From the NCBI GenBank assembly GCA_934271465.1, contig CAKQRQ010000001.1, forward strand, positions 62,001 through 126,000: 64,000 nucleotides of DNA, in the 5' to 3' direction. Within the stretch, counting starts at the first letter, position 1. Each line of letters starts with the position of its first letter. This DNA is from an uncultured Alphaproteobacteria bacterium. Lineage in GTDB: Bacteria > Pseudomonadota > Alphaproteobacteria > RF32 > CAG-239. The notes under the pieces were generated by a model. The model searched no databases. It was not told the origin of the DNA and saw nothing but the letters and a program-made list of their open reading frames with translations. A program made the translations under genes and the position numbers. Positions 33,109 through 42,025 of this stretch are shown here, in pieces.

Positions 33109-33852
33109 TTACTTTTTACAACCGGACAATTTCAAAATAATCTGATTGGCCAATGTCAACCCGAAAATGGCAGTTATTGTCGGCAAAGACCCCATTGTAT
33201 GGCGGGTGCGGCCGGATTCCGCAACCTCTTCAGGTAGTTGCAGTGCAGTCTCGGGCAAATCGACCTGCTCCTCAGACCACACGCATTTTATTTTTGAAAT
33301 ATCAACCCCGCGTTTGCGCAGCCGCTTGCGGACAAACTTTGCTAAAGAGCAATTTTTGCTGTTACTCAAAGCCCCGAACTTAATTTTTGAGGTATCGGTT
33401 TTCAGTGCGGCGCCCATGGACGATACAAAAGGAATGTCTTTTTCCACCAAAGCCCTCATCAGCTCGCATTTGGGATTGAGCGCGTCAATTGCGTCAACCA
33501 CCATATCCGACCTGAGCGCCGTCAATTCGGGGATTGTCTGTTCATTCACAAACAAATCCAGCGTTTTGACTTTTGCCGCAGGATTAATACTTAATATGCG
33601 TTTTTTGGCCACATCAACCTTCTTTTGCCCAAGCGTTTCAGTCACAGCCAGAATCTGGCGGTTGATATTGCTTTCTTCAAAAGAGTCAAAATCAACCAAA
33701 ATAAAATTTCCGATACCGGCACGAGCCAAAGCTTCCAGACAATACCCGCCGACTGCCCCCAATCCCACAAGCATCACACAAGATTTTTCAAGTTTTGCAA
33801 TTCCCTCATCGCCCAACAACATGCGAGTGCGCATCAGCCTTTTATTTTCCAC
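33109..33852 (-). CDS. tcdA: tRNA threonylcarbamoyladenosine dehydratase
   Basis: TcdA (CsdL) cyclises t6A at position 37 of ANN-decoding tRNAs using ATP. The product has the E1-like Rossmann fold with GLGAVGGYCLEALARAG, the family start RTRMLLGDEGIAKLEKS, the adenylation stretch DFDSFEESNINRQILA and VDAIDALNPKCELM. I place the start at the GTG at 33852, because GGAGG lies 7 bases upstream and it gives the usual family length of about 247 residues. It overlaps the tatD stop by 11 bases, so the two are translationally coupled. Confidence 0.88.
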   Translation of the reverse strand: MENKRLMRTRMLLGDEGIAKLEKSCVMLVGLGAVGGYCLEALARAGIGNFILVDFDSFEESNINRQILAVTETLGQKKVDVAKKRILSINPAAKVKTLDLFVNEQTIPELTALRSDMVVDAIDALNPKCELMRALVEKDIPFVSSMGAALKTDTSKIKFGALSNSKNCSLAKFVRKRLRKRGVDISKIKCVWSEEQVDLPETALQLPEEVAESGRTRHTMGSLPTITAIFGLTLANQIILKLSGCKK

Positions 33853-34567
33853 GGCATACCTCCTCAAAATTATGATAGACCTGCTTACCCAATGCCTCAA
33901 GAGATATTTCTTTTATTTTAGCTATCTTGGCAAGCAAATTTTCAAAATCATCATACGTCGATAAATACGGCGCATCCGTTTCGGTTAACAGGCGCTCTAT
34001 CGGAACGGCTTTGATAATTTCAGCGCCTGTTTTGCGCCGCAGCACCGCCGCCGACAAAGAAATATAGACGCCGGCCTTTAGCGCTTTATCCAAAAACGGA
34101 AGGCTGCCGCCAAACGAATGAAAAACCGTCCGTTTGGGCAGTTGCGGCAGCAACGCCGAAAGTTGAGCCTCGGCCTTCAACGCATGAACAACCAATGGTC
34201 GGGCAAATTCTTTAGCCAACGCTATCTGCGCCTCAAAGACTTCTTGCTGCCCCGCCGTCGGCACTTTCAAAAAATCTAAACCGCACTCCCCAATCCACGC
34301 CGCCGGAAATGCCTGCAGATACGCTTCAAGGTTCTTTTTCCACTCCTTTGAAACGGTATTGAGATACCATGGATGTATACCAAATGCCGGCACAATTTTG
34401 TCAGGATATTTCCGCGCCAAACCGGCCACTCTTTGCCAGCTCTGCTCCGTCGTCGATGCGCAGACAAGGTTGGCAAAACCCCGCGCTTTGAGCTCGGCAA
34501 TGAGTTTTTCCGTTTCAGCTTCCGGATAATCCTGAAGATGGCAATGTGCGTCTGTTCGTTTCATCAT
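33842..34567 (-). CDS. TatD-family metal-dependent hydrolase
   Basis: TatD-like enzymes are metal-dependent deoxyribonucleases. The 241-residue product has the TIM-barrel metal motifs: TDAHCHLQDYPEAE at the start, AFGIHPWYL, IGECGLDFLKV, LVVHALKAEA, VFHSFGGSL, and RLLTETDAPYL near the end. Length is slightly short, and the last repeat of the barrel is compact. It is co-translated with tcdA downstream. Substrate cannot be specified from sequence. Confidence 0.85.
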   Translation of the reverse strand: MMKRTDAHCHLQDYPEAETEKLIAELKARGFANLVCASTTEQSWQRVAGLARKYPDKIVPAFGIHPWYLNTVSKEWKKNLEAYLQAFPAAWIGECGLDFLKVPTAGQQEVFEAQIALAKEFARPLVVHALKAEAQLSALLPQLPKRTVFHSFGGSLPFLDKALKAGVYISLSAAVLRRKTGAEIIKAVPIERLLTETDAPYLSTYDDFENLLAKIAKIKEISLEALGKQVYHNFEEVCRGK

Positions 34568-34626
34568 GACGATACCTTAAAAAATTCCCGCCCATTTGAC
34601 AAGAGACTTTTTGACTTTTGACGGCA

Positions 34627-34657
34627 AAAGCCCCGTTTTTGTTTCAAACGGGGCTTT
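34627..34657 (-). terminator. Terminator hairpin between the ferritin-like gene and tatD
   Basis: AAAGCCCCGTTT ... AAACGGGGCTTT is a 12-bp perfect stem with a 7-base loop. On the minus strand it is followed by TTTTG and could end transcripts from the ferritin-like gene 220 bases upstream. Confidence 0.6.
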
Positions 34658-34660
34658 CTC

Positions 34661-34763
34661 TTTATCTGTTTCAGGCAATGCTTTATAAAAACAAGCCTCT
34701 GAAGTTTATTTGGAAAAGTGATTATGGCTTGTTATTTACAAAATGCCTTTAGTGACAGATAAA
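34661..34763. repeat. Long imperfect palindrome of about 103 bp
   Basis: The left arm 34661-34697 (TTTATCTGTTTCAGGCAATG...ACAAGCC) pairs with the right arm 34726-34763 (GGCTTGTTATTTACAAAATG...ACAGATAAA) with short bulges. The loop is about 28 bases. It could be a MITE-like element or a structured RNA in the 3' region of the ferritin-like transcript. The rest of the gap 34764-34876 shows nothing else recognisable. Confidence 0.55.
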
Positions 34764-34876
34764 ACTCTTTTGTTTAATCACTCTCCGATTCTGTTTTGTC
34801 AAAATTTTGGCTTATTTTATAAAATATGTCAATAGCTCCTTTTTATTTTTTTAATTTTTTATTGAAAAACAGTAAG

Positions 34877-35389
34877 TTATTTTTGAACTTCATCTTTGTG
34901 CGCAAAGGTCATTTCTATATCTTCCCGATAAGCACCGATTTCTTCTTCATGCTCAACTTCGTCCTCCAAAATCTCGGCGGCCATTTTGTAAGTGACAAAA
35001 TCCTTGCCGAAAGTCATCTCGCAAATCTTTTGATAGCGAACAATTGCGCACCTTTCCGCAACCAGATTCTGCTCGAGCAAATTAACGACATAGGGCTTTT
35101 CGGGCGCATCGTATTTGCACAAAGCCGTTTCTTCCCAATCGCGCGGATCGAGAATCGGAGTCCCGCCAAGTTCTATAATACGTTTGGACACTTTTTCGGC
35201 ATGCTCCAATTCTTCATGCGCGTGTTCCATAAATTCTGCCGCAACGGCTTTGCGCATCGGGCCGACAGCCACCTGCGCCCCAATCCAATATTGATAATAG
35301 GCCAACCATTCCTCGGCATAAGCCACGTTTAAAATTTTGAGCAGTTCCTCTTTATCAACTGCTGATATTTTTTGTGCCATTTGTCCCAT
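34877..35389 (-). CDS. Ferritin-like protein (bacterioferritin/Dps type)
   Basis: A 170-residue four-helix-bundle diiron protein. Ligand-like residues occur in each helix: AEEWLAYYQYWIG, EFMEHAHEELEHAEKV (E...EH pair), LVAERCAIVRYQKI, and EILEDEVEHEEEI (E..EH). This is the bacterioferritin pattern. There is no obvious haem-binding methionine at the usual position, so a ferritin-like or Dps-like iron store is the safer call. It is alone on its strand; rpe is divergent. A second in-frame ATG three codons later is an alternative start. Confidence 0.8.
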   Translation of the reverse strand: MGQMAQKISAVDKEELLKILNVAYAEEWLAYYQYWIGAQVAVGPMRKAVAAEFMEHAHEELEHAEKVSKRIIELGGTPILDPRDWEETALCKYDAPEKPYVVNLLEQNLVAERCAIVRYQKICEMTFGKDFVTYKMAAEILEDEVEHEEEIGAYREDIEMTFAHKDEVQK

Positions 35390-35526
35390 TTTTCTCTCCT
35401 TTATAAAAAATTACATCGAAAATTCAGATAATCATTCTTTTGAGTAAAACAAGATTGCTTTTCAGATATTTTAACGTTATGATTCTTGTAGGATTTGTGT
35501 TGACACCTCTTTATAAGGAATCGCCC

Positions 35527-36162
35527 ATGATGAAAATTGCTCCCAGCCTTTTATCGGCCGACTTTGCCGACCTTAAAAACGAAATCATCCGTCTTGATGA
35601 GGCTCAGGCCGACGCGATTCACTTGGATGTGATGGACGGACATTTTGTGCCCAATCTGACTTTCGGTCCCTGCGTTATTAAGGCTCTGCGGCCTTATACA
35701 AAGCTACCCCTTGATGCACATCTGATGGTTCAAAACCCTGACGACATGTTGGAGTGGTTTGCCTTGGCCGGTGCCGACATTATTACCGTCCACGCCGAGG
35801 TGTGCCCGCATTTGGATAAAACAATCGACGCCATTCACGCTTTGGGGCTTAAGGCAGGCGTGGCTTTGAATCCGTCGACTTCCGAAAGCGTTTTGGAATA
35901 TATTTTGGATAAAATCGACTTGATTTTAGTTATGACGGTCAATCCCGGGTTTGGCGGCCAGCAGTTTATGGACAACCAGCTTGACAAGATTTCAAAAATC
36001 CGCAAACTCATCGGTGCCCGAGATATTATTTTGAGCGTTGACGGCGGAATTAACCCGATGACAGCGTCTTTGGCCAAAGCTGCCGGCGCTGACATGCTTG
36101 TAGCCGGAACGGCGGTCTTTTCAGGCGGTGATTATGCGCAGAATATTAAAGCTTTAAGATAA
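35527..36162 (+). CDS. rpe: Ribulose-phosphate 3-epimerase
   Basis: Rpe interconverts ribulose-5-phosphate and xylulose-5-phosphate in the pentose-phosphate pathway. The product (about 211 residues) has the TIM-barrel signatures MKIAPSLLSADFADL, HLDVMDGHFVPNLTFGP, LDAHLMVQNPDD, TVNPGFGGQQFM and LSVDGGINPMTASLAKAAGA, covering metal and phosphate sites. I chose the ATG at 35527, with AAGGA upstream, rather than the longer frame from 35440, which adds 29 residues not found in the family. Confidence 0.95.
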   Translation: MMKIAPSLLSADFADLKNEIIRLDEAQADAIHLDVMDGHFVPNLTFGPCVIKALRPYTKLPLDAHLMVQNPDDMLEWFALAGADIITVHAEVCPHLDKTIDAIHALGLKAGVALNPSTSESVLEYILDKIDLILVMTVNPGFGGQQFMDNQLDKISKIRKLIGARDIILSVDGGINPMTASLAKAAGADMLVAGTAVFSGGDYAQNIKALR

Positions 36163-36220
36163 TTTTAACCGCCTTTGCCTTAGACTCTTGCCATTAACCC
36201 GATTTTATTGAGGCTCCTTG

Positions 36221-36925
36221 ATGACAAAACATGTGATTATGGTAATTGAAGATGAAGAAGCTTTGGCTTTGATGCTTAAATACAATCTTGAAAAAGAAGG
36301 ATTTGACGTTGTCACGGAATCGCGCGGTTCCAAAGCTTTGGCAGAAGTTGAAAAAAATCACCCCTCCGTTATCTTACTGGACTGGATGCTGCCGGAAATG
36401 TCCGGTGTGGAAATCTGTAAACTCATCCGCTCCAAACCTGATATCAAAAGCATTCCCGTCATCATGTTGACAGCCAAAGGCGAAGAAGAAGATAAAATCA
36501 AAGGGTTGTCCTCGGGGGCTGATGATTATGTAACCAAGCCCTTTTCTCTGCCGGAACTGATTGCCCGTGTTAAAACCCAGCTGCGCCGCGCGCCTGAACC
36601 TCAAACCCAAAAAGAAATCGTCTTTGAAGATATTCGTATGGATCTTATTGAAAAGAAGGTCTTTCGCGGCGAAACTTACATTCACCTCGGTCCAACGGAA
36701 TTCCGCCTCCTCAAAATGCTTATGGAAACTCCGGGGAAGGTCTTCTCCCGTGAATTTTTGCTTAAAAATGTCTGGGGCGACAATATTTATGTCGAATCGC
36801 GGACGGTTGACGTCCATATCCGCCGTCTGCGCCGTTCTTTAAATGAATTCGGACCAGATTATATTCGAACCGTCCGCGCCACAGGATACGCCATCGACAT
36901 CAACCCATTGGGCGATGACGCCTGA
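36221..36925 (+). CDS. phoB: PhoB-type response regulator
   Basis: OmpR/PhoB-family regulator. The product has an amino-terminal receiver (MVIEDEEALALMLKYNLEKE, phosphoacceptor aspartate in VILLDWMLPEMSG, threonine in VIMLTAKGE, lysine in VTKPFSLPELIAR) and a carboxy-terminal winged helix (HLGPTEFRLLKMLMETPGKV, VESRTVDVHIRRLRRSL, IRTVRATGYAID). This is very close to PhoB, the phosphate-starvation regulator. No histidine kinase gene is adjacent, so PhoR would lie elsewhere. I chose the ATG at 36221 over the TTG just before it. Confidence 0.85.
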   Translation: MTKHVIMVIEDEEALALMLKYNLEKEGFDVVTESRGSKALAEVEKNHPSVILLDWMLPEMSGVEICKLIRSKPDIKSIPVIMLTAKGEEEDKIKGLSSGADDYVTKPFSLPELIARVKTQLRRAPEPQTQKEIVFEDIRMDLIEKKVFRGETYIHLGPTEFRLLKMLMETPGKVFSREFLLKNVWGDNIYVESRTVDVHIRRLRRSLNEFGPDYIRTVRATGYAIDINPLGDDA

Positions 36926-36998
36926 TTAGCGGATTTTTCTTGCTTTTCTTCTTTTCCTGTCGCATTATCTTTGGTAATACAACAAAGGAAAACAGAAT

Positions 36999-38126
36999 AT
37001 GGCTCTCAAATTTGATATTTTAACAACCGACGGCAAAGCCCGCCGTGGTCAATTGCATACCAAACATGGCATTGTTAACACGCCGGCTTTTATGCCCGTT
37101 GGAACCTGTGCCACAGTCAAAGCCATGATGCCGGAATCCGTTGCCGCGACAGGCGCTGAAATTTTGCTTGGAAATACTTATCACCTGATGCTGCGTCCCA
37201 GTGCTGATTTGGTCGAAAAAATGGGCGGACTGCATAAGTTTATGAATTGGGACAAGCCGATTTTGACAGATTCCGGAGGATTTCAGGTTATGAGCCTGTC
37301 TGGTTTGCGCAAACTTTCGGAAGACGGCGTTGCTTTTTCATCACATGTTGATGGCAAAAAATTCTTCCTGTCGCCCGAAGAATCTATCAAAATTCAGCAC
37401 AAACTCGACTCAAACATTACCATGTGCATGGATGAGTGCGTTAAGCTTCCCGCCAAATATGACACTGTTAAAAAATCGGTTGAAATGTCTATGCGCTGGG
37501 CTCAACGTTCACGAAATTCCTTTATTGATCGGGACGGTTACGGCATTTTCGGGATTCAGCAAGGCGGCGATTATAAAGATTTGCGTGCGTTTTCTGCCGA
37601 AAAGCTTAAAGCCATCGGATTTGACGGTTATGCCATCGGCGGATTGGCTGTCGGTGAAGGGCAGGAAACCATGTTTAAGGTTTTGGATTATGCTCCGCAA
37701 ATGCTTCCCGATGATAAACCCCGTTACCTGATGGGGGTCGGTCGGCCTGATGATATTGTCGGAGCCGTTTTGCGCGGCGTGGATATGTTTGACTGCGTGA
37801 TGCCGACGCGTTCCGGCCGCACAGCTCAGGCTTTTACGGCGCGCGGCACAATCAATATTCGCAACGCCCGCCACCGTGAAGATCCCCGTCCGCTGGAAGC
37901 CGAATGCGACTGCCCGTTATGCCGCAATTATTCGCGCGCTTATATCCACCATTTGCAAAAATGTAATGAAGTTCTTGCAGTTATGCTTTTGTCGTGGCAC
38001 AATATCAGATATTATCAACGTTTGATGCATGGTTTGCGCCATGCTATCGAACAAGGAACTCTAAACGATTTTGCGGCTGATTTTTATGCCAAACAAGCCG
38101 CCGGAGATATTGAGGAGTTATCATAA
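36999..38126 (+). CDS. tgt: Queuine/preQ1 tRNA-guanine transglycosylase
   Basis: Tgt exchanges guanine 34 for preQ1 in GUN-anticodon tRNAs. The 375-residue product has the expected motifs: TPAFMPVGTCATVKAM, GNTYHLMLRPS, LTDSGGFQVMSLSGLRKL with the catalytic-site aspartate, FGIQQGG, GLAVGEGQ, DCVMPTRSGRTAQAF (second catalytic aspartate) and the zinc site CDCPLCRNYSRAYIHH. The length is standard. The stop overlaps the next start (TAATG), so it is coupled to the LOG gene. queA is not in the window. Confidence 0.96.
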   Translation: MALKFDILTTDGKARRGQLHTKHGIVNTPAFMPVGTCATVKAMMPESVAATGAEILLGNTYHLMLRPSADLVEKMGGLHKFMNWDKPILTDSGGFQVMSLSGLRKLSEDGVAFSSHVDGKKFFLSPEESIKIQHKLDSNITMCMDECVKLPAKYDTVKKSVEMSMRWAQRSRNSFIDRDGYGIFGIQQGGDYKDLRAFSAEKLKAIGFDGYAIGGLAVGEGQETMFKVLDYAPQMLPDDKPRYLMGVGRPDDIVGAVLRGVDMFDCVMPTRSGRTAQAFTARGTINIRNARHREDPRPLEAECDCPLCRNYSRAYIHHLQKCNEVLAVMLLSWHNIRYYQRLMHGLRHAIEQGTLNDFAADFYAKQAAGDIEELS

Positions 38127-39043
38127 TGGCTGAAGATTGCAATCTCAAAAAAACGAACTTACGCGTTTGCGTTTCCGGAGGACATTCTTCCGGCAATGAT
38201 CCGATTTATGAACAAGAAACTTATGAAATGGGTCGGCTTATTGCAAAGCTCGGATTCAGGTTGGACTATGGGTTTTCAAATAGCGGCGTTATGGGAGCCG
38301 TTGCCAAGGGCGTCTTGGACGAATGGGAAGCCCGCAAAGATGAGTTTTATACGGAAGTCAGCCCAATTGTCGGCATTACAACTCAGGAATATTATAATCT
38401 TTACCAAAAAGACGACCTTTTGGAGAAGGTAACTGATGTCGTGTTGACGGACACTATCGAAAACCGAAAGAAAAAATTGTTTGATGCCGATATTGTTGTT
38501 TTCGCTCCGGGCGGCGTGGGGACTTTGGACGAGTTGGCCTATGACTGCGTTGCCATGCAGGACGGTTTTATCAAGACCAAGCCTTTTATTATCTACAATA
38601 TTAACGGCTTTTTTCACCATATTTTGGAATATCTTAAAGTTATGGTCAAATCTGGTTTTGCCGAACCTATCCCGTTTATTGTCGTTGATAATAATGAGGA
38701 GCTTGAAATTGCTTTTCGTCTGTTCAAACTGCGTTATAATGAATGTGAAAATTTTAAAGAAGCCTACAACCATGCCCGCCAATTGGCCTATGAGCTTCCT
38801 TATTTCATTAAGAAAAAAGTCGGCAAAATCTGGGTCGAGGATTTGATTTCGGAAATGTCTGAAATTGAAAAGTCCGGCACAGATGAGCAAAAAGGCATTT
38901 TAAAGGACGAAATTGAGCAGGCCTATCTTGAGAAAGAAATTGCCCGCATGTATGACCGTTTGGCCAAAAGCGGCCGAGATACGGCAACCGTCAGCGAAAA
39001 GCTGACAAAACTCAAAAATTCTCAACTGCGCAAACATTCTTAA
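38126..39043 (+). CDS. LOG-family (lysine decarboxylase-like) protein
   Basis: A 305-residue protein with the LOG Rossmann fold: CVSGGHSSGND at the start, LDYGFSNSGVMGAVAKGVLD, the diagnostic PGGVGTLDELAYDC motif and IIYNINGFFHHILEYL. LOG proteins cleave nucleoside monophosphates (the plant members activate cytokinins); bacterial members are mostly uncharacterised nucleotide phosphoribohydrolases. The carboxy-terminal 80 residues are an extra charged helical extension. It is translated in overlap with tgt and is followed 9 bases later by dtd. Confidence 0.85.
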   Translation: MAEDCNLKKTNLRVCVSGGHSSGNDPIYEQETYEMGRLIAKLGFRLDYGFSNSGVMGAVAKGVLDEWEARKDEFYTEVSPIVGITTQEYYNLYQKDDLLEKVTDVVLTDTIENRKKKLFDADIVVFAPGGVGTLDELAYDCVAMQDGFIKTKPFIIYNINGFFHHILEYLKVMVKSGFAEPIPFIVVDNNEELEIAFRLFKLRYNECENFKEAYNHARQLAYELPYFIKKKVGKIWVEDLISEMSEIEKSGTDEQKGILKDEIEQAYLEKEIARMYDRLAKSGRDTATVSEKLTKLKNSQLRKHS

Positions 39044-39052
39044 GGATTTCGC

Positions 39053-39493
39053 ATGAAAGTCTTGCTTCAACGCGTTTCTCAAGCTTCCGTTCAGGTAGAT
39101 GGTGCTGAAGTTTCCTCTATTTCAAAAGGATTCCTACTTCTTGTCGGGATTGAAAAAAACGATACTGAAGAAGCGGCAGATTATCTAGCTAAAAAAGTTG
39201 CCCATTTGAGAATTTTTGAAGATGAAAACAACAAAATGAATCTGTCGATTTTAGATGTCGGCGGACAAATTTTGGCGGTTTCACAATTCACACTGGCGGG
39301 AGATACCTCTCGAGGCAACCGCCCAGGATTTGAAACAGCCGCAAAACCTCAAGAGGCTAAGCCTTTGTATGAATATTTTGTTCGGGCACTTAAAATTTAT
39401 AACATTGACGTCCAATGCGGTATTTTTCAGGCGGACATGCAGGTCAGCCTGATTAATGACGGTCCCGTTACCTTTATGCTGGAAAGGAAATAA
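39053..39493 (+). CDS. dtd: D-aminoacyl-tRNA deacylase
   Basis: Dtd hydrolyses D-aminoacyl-tRNAs and mischarged Gly-tRNA(Ala), protecting translation. The 146-residue product carries the two active-site motifs, AVSQFTLAGDTSRGNRP (SQFTL) and LINDGPVTFMLERK (NxGPVT type), and the start MKVLLQRVSQASVQVDG. Length is normal. It lies in the tgt-LOG-dtd run, giving this stretch a tRNA quality theme. Confidence 0.96.
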   Translation: MKVLLQRVSQASVQVDGAEVSSISKGFLLLVGIEKNDTEEAADYLAKKVAHLRIFEDENNKMNLSILDVGGQILAVSQFTLAGDTSRGNRPGFETAAKPQEAKPLYEYFVRALKIYNIDVQCGIFQADMQVSLINDGPVTFMLERK

Positions 39494-39495
39494 TT

Positions 39496-40245
39496 ATGGA
39501 ACAAGCCGATGTGCGCAAACAGGCTCGAGCTCTTATTGATGAGCTTTTGAAATATTCCTGCGCTCAAATATTTGATATTGCTCCGACAGAGCAAAAGCTC
39601 AAGCAGCTTCAACAAGACCAGCCCGATTTTATTGAGCCGCTTATCGGCTTGATGCTTGCCGCCATTATGCAAGGCAATCTTTTGATGGCCTTTCGTCTAA
39701 GCGAACGCATTTGGCAAATGGGTGGCAATCTTTCTTTATTTTTTGAATTGTTATATGCGGACTGTCTGCTGAACATCGGAGAAATTTCCAGAGCAGAAAT
39801 TCTTTTGAGTGATCGTTTGTCCAACATCGGTCCCAACCTTGATATCTTTTATATGGTTATGGTTAAATATGCTCTTTTGACTGGTAAAATCTCTCTTTTG
39901 GTTCAAATCGGCGATTATCCGAATATGTATGAACAAGAAAGAGTTTTATTTGATTTTGCCCAAGCCCATGCTTTCAATTCCTCGACAAAAGACTTTCAAG
40001 CAATCATGTCCATTTTGCGGGACAATCTCAAAAATTTGATGTGTGCTGTCGAATATGTTATGTATCCGGACGGATTAGAACTTGTTTTTTATACCAATGC
40101 CGAAACAGAGCAAAATAAAGCTCTCACTTCTCAAATTACGGAAAAAATCAATGGCTATTTTTTGAGTGTTCAAAAACCGCCTTTCAGAGATTTTTATTTC
40201 AAAATCCTAAATATCAAACTTCATGATGTTTGGATGGGCAGATAA
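39496..40245 (+). CDS. Hypothetical TPR-like helical protein
   Basis: A 249-residue protein starting 2 bases after the dtd stop, so it belongs to that operon. It is all-helical with TPR-like pairs (LLMAFRLSERIWQMGG, then LFFELLYADCLLNIGEISRA, then IFYMVMVKYALLTGKISLLV). There is no signal peptide and no catalytic motif that I recognise. It may be a scaffold or adaptor, but the function is unknown. Its stop meets the convergent exported-protein gene with no gap, so no terminator separates them. Confidence 0.65.
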   Translation: MEQADVRKQARALIDELLKYSCAQIFDIAPTEQKLKQLQQDQPDFIEPLIGLMLAAIMQGNLLMAFRLSERIWQMGGNLSLFFELLYADCLLNIGEISRAEILLSDRLSNIGPNLDIFYMVMVKYALLTGKISLLVQIGDYPNMYEQERVLFDFAQAHAFNSSTKDFQAIMSILRDNLKNLMCAVEYVMYPDGLELVFYTNAETEQNKALTSQITEKINGYFLSVQKPPFRDFYFKILNIKLHDVWMGR

Positions 40246-40246
40246 C

Positions 40247-41182
40247 CTAATTCGGTGTAATCATTGAATCGCTTTTATCTCTTTCGGATGTTTTGATTTT
40301 TGGCAAAAGTTTTGCTATGCCCTCACCTAACAATTTTTTTGTCAAATCAGCAGCGGTCTTCTGAGCATCATCGGCATTATTAAATAGAATAAATCTGTTT
40401 TGGTGTTCGGTTACTTTTTCAGATGTTTCCGTATTTGTGAGCTCTAACGCGACAACAACCTGCAAACGCCCCGTTTGAGAATTTATTGCATCAACCTTTG
40501 CTTTAAGCACTTTTGCCTTTAGAACATAGTCGGGATTATTCATAGATGCAGCCGCTTTAATTCCGTCTTTTTCTTTCAGCTTTTGTTCAATATAAGCAAA
40601 GAAACCATCCGTTGACGTCCCATTATAAAACTCTGTCTTATCAATAAAAACAACAGTTTCCGGAATTTGATTTACCGGTTGTTCCTCCTCAAAAGCGGCA
40701 ACAGGTTCATCCTCATAGGCTATTTCCTGATTAATCACTATTTCGGGTTTGGGCGGAACAGTAATATTAACATCATCTGCTACTTCTGCCTCAACCTCCA
40801 ATGATTCTGGTTCATTAAATACTTCGGCAATGGATGCTTGTGACAAATAAGCATTTACTTCTATGCAGACTTGCTGCTGATCCTGACTGACGGTCGTCAG
40901 ACGCACATCTTCAAGATAATTATCGACAAGGCGGTAGACTTTCAGATTAAAGTTATGGGTGTCCATCTTTTGGCGATAGTCATTGAGCTCGGGTATTTCT
41001 TCAACGGCTTTGAATGAGGCTTTGTCCGCCGCTCTGACTCGGGCTGAAGCTTTGCTTTCGCCATTTATCATTCTTTCGCAGACGGAAGCAAAAACATCTA
41101 TCTCGTCAGAGCTGTCGCCGATTTGCGCAAAAGCCGAAACCGGAATACTCAACACCGCTGCTATATACCCGAGAACTCTCAT
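40247..41182 (-). CDS. Exported hypothetical protein paired with an LpoB-like lipoprotein
   Basis: A 311-residue protein with a signal peptide (LGYIAAVLSIPVSAFAQ), a first domain with KASARVRAADKASFKAVEEI that recalls the alanine-rich helix of LPP20/FlgT-like domains, an acidic linker (about 135-185) and a second domain (TEFYNGTSTDGFFAYIEQKL, then LKAKVLKAKVDAINSQTGRL) resembling the TolB/LpoB-type fold of periplasmic regulators. It starts 6 bases after the lipoprotein gene stop, so the two are co-translated. The role is probably in the cell envelope; no specific function is claimed. Confidence 0.65.
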   Translation of the reverse strand: MRVLGYIAAVLSIPVSAFAQIGDSSDEIDVFASVCERMINGESKASARVRAADKASFKAVEEIPELNDYRQKMDTHNFNLKVYRLVDNYLEDVRLTTVSQDQQQVCIEVNAYLSQASIAEVFNEPESLEVEAEVADDVNITVPPKPEIVINQEIAYEDEPVAAFEEEQPVNQIPETVVFIDKTEFYNGTSTDGFFAYIEQKLKEKDGIKAAASMNNPDYVLKAKVLKAKVDAINSQTGRLQVVVALELTNTETSEKVTEHQNRFILFNNADDAQKTAADLTKKLLGEGIAKLLPKIKTSERDKSDSMITPN

Positions 41183-41188
41183 CTGGAA

Positions 41189-42025
41189 CTACCACCAGCT
41201 TTTGTCATCGTTTTGAACCTGACGGATGGAATCTTTCCAATACCCTACCTGATTACCGTCTTTATCCATCAATTCCATTCTGTAAATGATGACGGGAACT
41301 TCCGGCGTGTTTACATTATTGACTGCGCTTGTCAAAATAAAATCCGCGCTGTCTTTATCATCGACGATATTAAACATCTGCGATCCGACCAAAATTTCTC
41401 TAGCGGCCTTACCTGCGGCATCGGGGCCGTCGGGTAATAATCTGTCAACTTGTGTTGTCGGTTCGATAAACACTTTGGCATCTTTGTTTTTGGCAAACAA
41501 AGCGGGAGCTTCTTCAAGCATTTTATTGACCGTGCGGGTGGCTACAATAGCGTAAACTTCGGGAGACAATGTATAAGACGCTGCTTCATATCTATCGGCT
41601 CGTTTGGGCAGCACATAGCCTTTTTCGGCTTCTGCAGGTGCCGCAACAACGGCCGCTTCCGGCGCAGCCTTAACCACCTCAATCTCAGTTTCTTCAACGG
41701 GCGCGGCAACCGACACAGATTCAGACGACATCACAACATTATCGTTTTCAACCGGCACCTTGACATATTCGACTTTTTCAACCTTGCGGACGGGCTGAAC
41801 TTCCCTCTGTTCAAAATATTGTCTTTTTTGAACATGGCGCGGCGCCTCGTAGGAGTCCATCGGCTCAACATCAATAATCAAATCCTTGCGCTCAATTTCT
41901 ATTTCTTTATACTCGGGCTTTCTGTCAAAACACCAATCCAACATTCCGAACAATGTCGAATCGGGGGTTGAGGCGCATGCTGTCAAAGCCAAAACACTCA
42001 AAACCGATGCCACTTGTTTTTTCAT
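41189..42025 (-). CDS. LpoB-like lipoprotein
   Basis: The product begins MKKQVASVLSVLALTACAST with a lipobox (ALTAC), so it is a lipoprotein. A long Val/Glu/Pro-rich spacer (about 55-140) is followed by a domain with VNKMLEEAPALF, KVFIEPTTQVDRLLPDG, REILVGSQMFNIVDD, DFILTSAVNNV and YRMELMDKDGNQVGYWKDSI. This resembles LpoB, the outer-membrane activator of penicillin-binding protein 1b. The ATG at 42025 has GGGAG 8 bases upstream; the ATG at 42040 has none and would spoil the signal peptide. No penicillin-binding protein gene is in the window. Confidence 0.7.
   Translation of the reverse strand: MKKQVASVLSVLALTACASTPDSTLFGMLDWCFDRKPEYKEIEIERKDLIIDVEPMDSYEAPRHVQKRQYFEQREVQPVRKVEKVEYVKVPVENDNVVMSSESVSVAAPVEETEIEVVKAAPEAAVVAAPAEAEKGYVLPKRADRYEAASYTLSPEVYAIVATRTVNKMLEEAPALFAKNKDAKVFIEPTTQVDRLLPDGPDAAGKAAREILVGSQMFNIVDDKDSADFILTSAVNNVNTPEVPVIIYRMELMDKDGNQVGYWKDSIRQVQNDDKSWW

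Noticed and set aside
33146..33964. A 272-codon frame antisense to tcdA and tatD
   Set aside because: Both real genes have clear motifs on the minus strand; the antisense product is serine/threonine-rich noise.
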